This document shows, piece by piece, positions 1 through 4,295 of a stretch of 5,065 nucleotides of DNA. Made by a program: the position numbers and the translations under genes. The notes beneath the pieces were generated by a model. It had not been told where the DNA came from. It saw only the letters and a program-made list of their open reading frames with translations, and did not search any database. The number at the start of each line of letters is the position of its first letter. Within the stretch, counting starts at the first letter, position 1. Origin of the DNA: Pyrinomonadaceae bacterium (GTDB taxonomy: Bacteria; Acidobacteriota; Blastocatellia; Pyrinomonadales; Pyrinomonadaceae); contig JACMLC010000022.1 of assembly GCA_014379795.1 (NCBI GenBank), positions 1 to 5,065 of the forward strand, written 5' to 3'.

Positions 1-5
1 ATTTG

Positions 6-806
6 TCATTGCATCTGAGTCCGGTAAAGACTGCCGTCGCTCTCAATCGTCCACAGCTCGCCGTCCAACGCTACCATCCCGGCTGTGTTCTTCCATTCGC
101 CGCCCTTGCCTACCAGCAGCCAGTTGCCGCTCTTGTCCGTCTTGTACAAATTGCCGTTCGCCTCGATGGTCCAGAGCTGTGTGCCGGATGCAGCCATAAA
201 GCGCGTGCCGCCCCATGCTCCGGGCTGTCCGACGCGCTGCCAGCCGCCCATCTTATTGGTCTTGTAGAGGGTGCCGTCCCGCTCGACCGACCACAGCTCA
301 CTGCCCATCGCCACGAGCCAGAGGGCGTCCTTCATGCTGCCGCTCGGGCCGACCCGCACGTAATTCCCGTTTTTGTCTGCGCGGTAAAGGTCGCCGTTCT
401 TTTCAACGCTCCAGATTTCTCCGTCCATCGCGACGATGCCGCGCGTGCCGCCCCATTCGCCCTTCTTGCCGACCTGTTTCCAGTCGCCATTCTTGTTCGT
501 GCGATACAGGTTGCCGTCGGTTTCAATCGTCCACAGCTCGCCGTCCAACGCTGTCATCAATTGCGTGTTGACCCACGCGCCGGGGGTGCCGACCTGTTTC
601 CACATGCCGTTTTTGTCTGTGCGATACAGATTTCCGCTTTTCTCAATCGTCCAGATTTCTCCGTCCATCGCGACCATAAAACGCGTGTCAATCCATTCGC
701 CTGCTTTGCCGACCTGTTTCCAGCTTCCGGCCTGCGCCATCACGCTCACAGAGGCCAGCGCGATGAGCGCCATCGCGGCGGTTACAACTATTAACTTTCT
801 TCGCAT
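6..806 (-). CDS. Secreted six-repeat beta-propeller protein (tectonin-like)
   Basis: The 266-residue product starts with a signal peptide (residues 1-26: MRRK, then a hydrophobic run, then an AQA cleavage motif). The predicted mature protein is 240 residues and is made entirely of six 40-residue repeats with no linker or tail. Each repeat follows the pattern G-x-W-K-Q-V-G, then GEW, then DGE-[IL]-W-[TS]-[IV]-E, then GNLYRT-[DN]-KN. The W-x-x-V, LW and LYR pattern resembles tectonin/tachylectin propeller repeats, which often bind glycans or surface polymers; a binding role here is inference. Repeat 4 (residues 147-186) is the most divergent: it lacks the WKQ and GEW residues. The ATG at 806 is preferred over an in-frame start at 866 because AAGGAG lies 8 nt upstream and the signal peptide begins there. 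The gene lies 132 nt downstream of the solute-binding protein gene. No enzymatic motif is visible. Confidence 0.85.
   Translation of the reverse strand: MRRKLIVVTAAMALIALASVSVMAQAGSWKQVGKAGEWIDTRFMVAMDGEIWTIEKSGNLYRTDKNGMWKQVGTPGAWVNTQLMTALDGELWTIETDGNLYRTNKNGDWKQVGKKGEWGGTRGIVAMDGEIWSVEKNGDLYRADKNGNYVRVGPSGSMKDALWLVAMGSELWSVERDGTLYKTNKMGGWQRVGQPGAWGGTRFMAASGTQLWTIEANGNLYKTDKSGNWLLVGKGGEWKNTAGMVALDGELWTIESDGSLYRTQMQ
9..728 (-). repeat. Six tandem 120-bp coding repeats (propeller blades)
   Basis: Units in coding order are 609-728, 489-608, 369-488, 249-368, 129-248 and 9-128. All are exactly 120 bp (40 codons) without indels. Some stretches are identical at the DNA level: 43-72 matches 523-552 (30 nt, blades 6 and 2), and 411-434 matches 651-674 (24 nt, blades 3 and 1). 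Such identity between non-adjacent units suggests duplication in blocks of two, or gene conversion, rather than protein-level selection alone. Confidence 0.9.
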
Positions 807-814
807 GAATTTTT

Positions 815-820
815 CTCCTT
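815..820 (-). promoter_or_regulatory. Shine-Dalgarno site of the propeller gene
   Basis: The minus strand reads AAGGAG with an 8-nt spacer to the ATG at 806. It decides the start in favour of 806 over the in-frame upstream start at 866, which would add 20 residues in front of the signal peptide. Confidence 0.75.
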
Positions 821-841
821 CAGATGGGGGTTGAAGTGAAA

Positions 842-872
842 GCGCAGCTTTGAATTTAACACACATCTGCGC
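842..872. repeat. Inverted repeat in the leader of the propeller gene
   Basis: The arms GCGCAG (842-847) and CTGCGC (867-872) form a 6-bp GC-rich stem around a 19-nt AT-rich loop. On the minus strand the loop contains TTAAAT, a weak -10-like element. It could be an operator flanking a promoter, or a 5'-leader hairpin. The short stem and long loop make chance a real possibility. Confidence 0.25.
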
Positions 873-938
873 GGTTATTCTGAGCGACCGGGCGAGAGAT
901 AATTCGCGCGCCGGGTCGCGATGAAAAGATAGTTTGTC

Positions 939-1991
939 TTACTTTCGATTGCGTCCACGAATCTCCGTGTCCCAGTAGCGCAGCCAGCCATCGCCTTCTC
1001 TGCGCAGCAAGTCCCAATCCACCTGCATGCGCGTGAAAGGCTCATTCATCCATGCTGGCAGTTGGCTGCGGTCAAGGTCTGTGCGCGCGGGGATGCGATA
1101 GAAATTTCGCGCGGAGTGAATCAGGCTTTCGGGCGTGGTGACAAATTCGTAAAAGCGTTTTGCGTCTTCCTCATTCGCCGCGCCGCGCACGATGGCGATA
1201 GAGTCTATGATAACGGGCGTGCCGCTCGAAGGGATAACGTAAGCGACGGGAAGCTTTTTCTGCTCCTGATAAAGCCGCGCGTCCGGCATATTCCACAGGC
1301 TGATAAGCCCTTCGCGCCGTGCCAGCTTCTGCATCAGCAAAGTTCCGTCAGCCGTGTACTCATGCACGTTTGCATCGAGCCTGCGAAGCCAATCATAACC
1401 GCCCGCAGGCGAATTCGCGTCTTTATAAAAACGCCAGATCATCGCTCCGAAGATAGCTCGCATCGAATCCGACGGATTCGGATTGCGAATCAAAACCTTG
1501 TCGCGCCACTTCGCATCCAGCACGTCGTCCCAATCTCTCGGCGCGTCCGAAGCCTGTACAGCATCGCTGTTATACACGATGACTTCCGGCGTTTCGTAAG
1601 TCCCGTACCAGCGATCCTGCGCGTCGCGCGCGTCTGATGAAACTTTGTCCGCCCACGTCGGGCGATACGGCGAGAGCAGGTTTTCTTCCGCCGCCGTCTG
1701 AAACGTCATGTGCGATGCGCCCCACCATAAATCCGCCTGCGGGCGATTACGCTCGGCGCGCAGACGCTCCAAGACCTGCCGCGAACCCATATCCAGAAAT
1801 TCCACTTTCACGTCCGGGTGTGCCTGCTCATAACGCGCTACGAAATCGCGCAGCAGGTCCTGCCCGTGCGGCGTGTAGATCATCAGCTTGCGTTTCGCGG
1901 GCGCGTTAGCCGAAGGCTTGCAGGCAAAAGCCAGAGCCAGCAGCGAGACCACGCAAACAATGGCGATGATGCGGCCTGTGTTGAGAGGCAT
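939..1991 (-). CDS. ABC transporter solute-binding protein, COG1840 (AfuA/FbpA-like) type, probable lipoprotein
   Basis: This 350-residue protein is the expected size for a periplasmic binding protein that delivers a substrate to an ABC importer. Residues 8-23 form a hydrophobic signal segment ending at Cys24 (LAFAC), a likely but non-canonical lipobox. Family-like landmarks follow: IYTPHG at 38-43 opening lobe 1, an amphipathic helix then ADLWWGAS at 86-93, GTYETPEVIVYN at 130-141, and DWDDVLDAKWRDKVLIRNP at 153-171. Further on come a TADGTLLMQKLARREG segment and an SSGTPVIIDSIAI strand, both typical of COG1840 members that bind ferric iron or small anions. No adjacent tyrosine pair like that of FbpA iron sites is obvious, so the substrate stays open. 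The ATG at 1991 gives a normal signal peptide but lacks a clear Shine-Dalgarno; a GTG at 2042 would add 17 residues. No permease or ATPase gene is in view. Confidence 0.85.
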   Translation of the reverse strand: MPLNTGRIIAIVCVVSLLALAFACKPSANAPAKRKLMIYTPHGQDLLRDFVARYEQAHPDVKVEFLDMGSRQVLERLRAERNRPQADLWWGASHMTFQTAAEENLLSPYRPTWADKVSSDARDAQDRWYGTYETPEVIVYNSDAVQASDAPRDWDDVLDAKWRDKVLIRNPNPSDSMRAIFGAMIWRFYKDANSPAGGYDWLRRLDANVHEYTADGTLLMQKLARREGLISLWNMPDARLYQEQKKLPVAYVIPSSGTPVIIDSIAIVRGAANEEDAKRFYEFVTTPESLIHSARNFYRIPARTDLDRSQLPAWMNEPFTRMQVDWDLLRREGDGWLRYWDTEIRGRNRK

Positions 1992-2103
1992 CGTAAATGA
2001 AATGGAAAAGCTGGATTCGGAAAAAGCAAGATATGCTAACACAACTCGCTCTCAGGCGTCCTTTGCGAAATTCTGCGGGCGTGCTTGTGAAAGCTGTGCG
2101 CGC

Positions 2104-2133
2104 TTGGCTTAAACCTTAGCTCGCAAGTACAAT
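2104..2133 (+). promoter_or_regulatory. Sigma70-like promoter for the plus-strand cassette
   Basis: TTGGCT (2104-2109) and TACAAT (2128-2133) are separated by 18 nt and match the -35 and -10 consensus at 4 of 6 and 5 of 6 positions. Transcription would start near 2140, leaving a leader of about 35 nt before the start codon at 2175. This is a pattern match by eye; the divergent solute-binding protein gene would need a separate promoter on the other strand. Confidence 0.5.
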
Positions 2134-2146
2134 CAATACCAATCAA
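2130..2146 (+). repeat. Short direct repeat CAATCAA overlapping the -10 region
   Basis: CAATCAA occurs at 2130-2136 and again at 2140-2146, ten bases apart (about one helical turn), across the -10 element and the expected transcription start. Such spacing suits two half-sites of a repressor, but seven-base repeats in AT-rich DNA can arise by chance. Confidence 0.2.
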
Positions 2147-2157
2147 GGTTCGCAGAC

Positions 2158-2164
2158 AAAGGAG
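2158..2164 (+). promoter_or_regulatory. Shine-Dalgarno site of the small TG-motif gene
   Basis: AAAGGAG lies 10 nt before the ATG at 2175 and 4 nt before an in-frame GTG at 2169. Either start is possible. The ATG is preferred for its codon, while the GTG would only add two residues (Met-Lys). Confidence 0.65.
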
Positions 2165-2174
2165 ACTGGTGAAG

Positions 2175-2441
2175 ATGGCTACGAGTTTAAAAAGAAGAGC
2201 AGTGCGCGCGGGCGGCTGGCAAATCGCCAAGCGCCTAATCAAGCCCATCCCCTTTGTCGGCACAGTCTTCGCCATTAGTCTCGCTGGCTATGAAATCAAG
2301 AAAAAGGGATTACTGCGCGGCAGCATCCACGTCGGCCTCGACGCCACCCCCATCGTCGGCACCGCCAAAGGCATTCTGGAACTCTTTACCGGCGACCTCA
2401 TCCCTGACAAAAAGCCGAGCGAAAGAAAAAATGGAAGGTAA
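2175..2441 (+). CDS. Small protein with pre-toxin-TG-like motif, function unknown
   Basis: The product is 88 residues: a basic N-terminus (about residues 1-25, rich in Arg and Lys), a hydrophobic Pro/Gly segment (PIPFVGTVFAISLAGYEI) and a second amphipathic Gly-rich segment. The latter reads GLDATPIVGTAKGILELFTG followed by DLIPDKKPSER. The order D-x-x-P-x-V-G-x-x-K-x-x-x-E-x-x-TG-D-L-I and a later S-E-R resembles the pre-toxin TG (PT-TG) motif found between export and toxin domains of polymorphic toxins. That likeness is recognised by eye and is inference. Here the motif stands alone, with no signal peptide and no toxin domain. The last 11 bases overlap the start of the downstream ATPase, so translational coupling is likely. 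GC is high (62% in line 2341-2400), like the flanking host genes and unlike the ATPase, so the gene may be resident rather than part of the acquired pair. Confidence 0.7.
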   Translation: MATSLKRRAVRAGGWQIAKRLIKPIPFVGTVFAISLAGYEIKKKGLLRGSIHVGLDATPIVGTAKGILELFTGDLIPDKKPSERKNGR

Positions 2442-2781
2442 ACGGCTAATCCACACACTTCGCTTAAAGAACTTCCTTTCGTATGGGAGTGAAGGGGAAG
2501 AAATCAAGCTTGAGCCGCTAAATGTTTTGATTGGCCCGAACGCTTCGGGGAAGTCAAACTTAATCGAAGCGATTGACCTATTGAGGCGCACGCCCATATC
2601 AGGCGGCATCTCTGGTGCCATTCGGAGTGGGGGAGGCGTTGGGGAATTTCTTTGGAAAGGCAATCAGGATGATCCAGTAGCTGAGATTGAAGCAGTTATT
2701 GTTTTTCCTGACGAAATCCTTTCTGAGGAGAACAAACATGTAAGCTACAAGCTCAGTTTTACGAGAACGGGACAAAAATAA
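2431..2781 (+). CDS. N-terminal fragment of the ATPase (Walker A half)
   Basis: This is the part translated before the premature stop: 116 residues holding the first beta strands and Walker A (Lys41), and ending in the FTRTGQK strand. It lacks Walker B, the signature and the H-switch, so it cannot hydrolyse ATP alone. The ATG at 2431 is chosen because the conserved IHTLRLKNF strand follows at once. Longer in-frame starts back to 2254 would run through the whole small upstream gene in a second frame. No strong Shine-Dalgarno precedes it, which fits re-initiation after the overlapping stop at 2439-2441. Confidence 0.6.
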   Translation: MEGKRLIHTLRLKNFLSYGSEGEEIKLEPLNVLIGPNASGKSNLIEAIDLLRRTPISGGISGAIRSGGGVGEFLWKGNQDDPVAEIEAVIVFPDEILSEENKHVSYKLSFTRTGQK

Positions 2782-2895
2782 CAAATTATTGATGAGGTAA
2801 TTGAAAGCGAACAGTTAAGTAGAGGAGAGATAGATATCAATAGCGGGCAGCCCCTCCGAGTCAAGGTTTATTATTATCTTTTCTCAGAGGCTGGC

Positions 2896-3672
2896 ATGCA
2901 CGAAATAAGTTTCAGGAATGAGCGCGGAGAAAGAGAAGAAAAATCGTTAGACGTAGCTGAATATCGTCTTGATGATTCTATCCTGTCTCAACGGAGAGAC
3001 CCGGATGTTTATCCTGAAATCACGTATCTTGGAAGTGAATTTGGGAAAATCAAAATCTATAAGGAATGGAGATTTAGAAAAGGCAACCCACCTAGAAACC
3101 CTTTGCCTGCTGATTCCCAAGAAGATTTTCTTGTTGAAGATGGAGAGAATCTTGCCCTCGTTTTAGATAACCTAAAGCTTCCTGTTCAGCAATTGGTTAA
3201 CGAAAAATTCAGAAGATTCTATGATACTGCCGAGCACGTTAAAACTAGAACCCAAGCAGGTACTATACAGATATATATTTATGAGAAAGGTCTCAATGAT
3301 CCGATCCCCGCTACACGTCTCTCTGATGGAACACTTCGCTATCTTTGTTTATTGACTATTCTTTGCCATCCATCACCACCACCGCTGATTTGTATTGAAG
3401 AGCCTGAGCTGGGGTTACACCCGGATATCTTGCCAACTCTAGCTGAGTTGTTGATTGATGCTTCTAAGCGTACTCAAATAATCGTTACGACCCACTCTGA
3501 CATTCTAGTCTCTGCCCTTACGGATGTTCCCGAATCAGTAATAGTCTGTGAACATGATATTGACGGAACTCACTTGCATAGGCTCGATTCTGAGCGACTA
3601 AAAGAATGGCTTCAGGAATATTCTCTTGGCGAACTCTGGCTCAAAGGGGAAATCGGAGGCACCCGATGGTGA
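2896..3672 (+). CDS. C-terminal fragment of the ATPase (signature, Walker B, H-switch half)
   Basis: After the stop the same frame stays open for 296 codons. The first good start is the ATG at 2896, with GAGG (2887-2890) 5 nt upstream, giving 258 residues. It contains a charged middle region, LSDGT, the Walker B strand LICIEE followed by PELGLHP, and IIVTTHS. The 38 codons between the stop and this ATG also read as plausible protein (for example RVKVYYYLFSEAG) and would be lost. Whether this half is made is unknown. The GAGG could equally be chance inside former coding sequence. If both halves are made, they could in principle assemble into one nucleotide-binding site. Confidence 0.5.
   Translation: MHEISFRNERGEREEKSLDVAEYRLDDSILSQRRDPDVYPEITYLGSEFGKIKIYKEWRFRKGNPPRNPLPADSQEDFLVEDGENLALVLDNLKLPVQQLVNEKFRRFYDTAEHVKTRTQAGTIQIYIYEKGLNDPIPATRLSDGTLRYLCLLTILCHPSPPPLICIEEPELGLHPDILPTLAELLIDASKRTQIIVTTHSDILVSALTDVPESVIVCEHDIDGTHLHRLDSERLKEWLQEYSLGELWLKGEIGGTRW
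3655..3659 (+). promoter_or_regulatory. Shine-Dalgarno site of the DUF4276 gene
   Basis: GGAGG with a 6-nt spacer to the ATG at 3666, inside the last codons of the ATPase. It decides the start at 3666 over the in-frame ATG at 3606, and it allows translation of the effector gene independently of the broken ATPase upstream. Confidence 0.8.
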
Positions 3673-4295
3673 ACGAGATTCGCATTTACATTGAAGGTGG
3701 TGCAAAGGGAAATAACAAGCATGCGGAAATCGAAGTGCGTCGAGGGTTTAATAGTTTCTTTAGAGATTTGATTGCCGTTGCCCAAGATAAACGAATCAGA
3801 TGGCGTAATATTCCGTGCGGCTCTCGTGATGCGACATATAAAGATTTTCGAAGAAGTTTGCGAGCCAATCCTGATAGCTTCAATGTTCTGCTTGTGGATT
3901 CCGAAGCCCCTGTTGACAGTGGCACTACGCCTCTTCAGCATTTAACGCATCGTGATAAGTGGGATCTTCAATATGTTGATGCGGATCAGTGTCATTTAAT
4001 GGTTCAAGTGATGGAAGCTTGGCTCATTGCAGATATTGAGGCACTTAAAGATTTTTATACACAAGCCTTCAATTCAAACTCTATTCCAGCAAATCGTAAT
4101 GTTGAGGAAATTGAAAAGGCCAGAGTCTATTCGTCTTTGGTTGCTGCGACTCGCAATACTAAGCCGGGTGAGTATCATAAAATCCGTCATGGCCCAAAGA
4201 TTTTGGCGCTCCTTAACGTTACGAAAGTGAGAAAAGCGGCTGCTCATTGTGAGCGGCTTTTCTCTACTCTCGAAGAAAAGCTGAATACCTCCTAG
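3666..4295 (+). CDS. DUF4276 family protein, putative Toprim-like effector paired with the ATPase
   Basis: The 209-residue protein shows the sequence pattern I associate with DUF4276. It has an N-terminal strand RIYIEGG with Glu10, CGSRDATYKDF (51-61), a hydrophobic strand ending in DSE (VLLVDSEAP; Asp78, Glu80), then HLMVQVMEAWLIAD (110-123), ATRNTKPGEYHK (161-172) and RHGPKILALL (174-183). The early Glu followed by an acidic DxE strand resembles the metal-binding layout of Toprim nucleases; nuclease activity is inference. ATPase plus Toprim-like effector is the arrangement of PARIS, AbiL and OLD-type anti-phage systems. Here the gene overlaps the ATPase stop (ATGGTGA) and has its own Shine-Dalgarno. 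The frame is intact from start to stop with all the named motifs, so the effector appears undamaged although its ATPase is split. GC is low (40% in line 3841-3900). Confidence 0.8.
   Translation: MVNEIRIYIEGGAKGNNKHAEIEVRRGFNSFFRDLIAVAQDKRIRWRNIPCGSRDATYKDFRRSLRANPDSFNVLLVDSEAPVDSGTTPLQHLTHRDKWDLQYVDADQCHLMVQVMEAWLIADIEALKDFYTQAFNSNSIPANRNVEEIEKARVYSSLVAATRNTKPGEYHKIRHGPKILALLNVTKVRKAAAHCERLFSTLEEKLNTS
4229..4265. terminator. Terminator-like hairpin inside the DUF4276 3' end, suited to gatA
   Basis: On the plus strand GCTGCTCA (4239-4246) and TGAGCGGC (4250-4257) form an 8-bp stem with one G-T wobble and a TTG loop, followed by TTTTCTCT and preceded by AAAA. An alternative outer stem, GAGAAAAGC (4229-4237) with GCTTTTCTC (4256-4264), is perfect over 9 bp. 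For the minus-strand gatA it lies 32 nt past the stop codon, the usual place for an intrinsic terminator, and is followed by CGCTTTTCTC. For the plus strand it falls about 30 nt before the DUF4276 stop, inside coding sequence. Function is inferred from structure only. Confidence 0.45.

Larger units (their letters stand above)
2431..3672 (+). pseudogene. AAA/ABC-type ATPase (AAA_21, OLD/RecF-like) interrupted by in-frame TAA
   Basis: Read through, this is one 413-codon gene, a normal length for AAA_21-type ATPases. Codons 1-116 and 118-413 share one frame, with TAA as codon 117 (2779-2781). The ATPase parts appear in the expected order: an N-terminal RLKNFLSYG strand (11-19), Walker A GPNASGKS (35-42), ABC signature-like LSDGT (297-301), Walker B LICIEE (319-324) leading into PELGLHP, and the H-switch TTHS (353-356). 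The intact protein would dimerise around ATP and act as the sensor or motor for the DUF4276 protein encoded next. The start overlaps the upstream small gene by 11 bp, and the end overlaps the downstream gene by 7 bp. A single base change (for example TAT or TAC to TAA) would explain the break. Sequencing error or a genuine split gene are the alternatives. GC is low: 38% in line 2701-2760 and 45% in line 3061-3120. Confidence 0.75.

Noticed and set aside
3..794. 263-codon open frame on the plus strand opposite the propeller gene
   Set aside because: It is antisense to a clear repeat protein. The frame stays open only because the 120-bp unit repeats in register. It has no Shine-Dalgarno and no recognisable domain.
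884..919. GCGACC/GGTCGC hairpin as terminator of the solute-binding protein gene
   Set aside because: Only 6 bp pair before a mismatch, the loop is 24 nt, and no T-run follows on the minus strand.
1062..1637. 191-codon plus-strand frame opposite the solute-binding protein gene
   Set aside because: It lies wholly antisense to a recognisable binding protein and has a composition typical of shadow frames.
2254..2430. Longer N-terminus for the ATPase, starting at 2254
   Set aside because: It would overlap the small gene in another frame over most of its length, and its translation is a Ser/Ala/Pro-rich shadow sequence. The family N-terminus begins right after 2431.
3606..3665. Start of the DUF4276 gene at 3606
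   Set aside because: The extra 20 residues are a shadow of the ATPase C-terminus. GGAGG sits 6 nt before 3666 and the conserved first strand begins right there.
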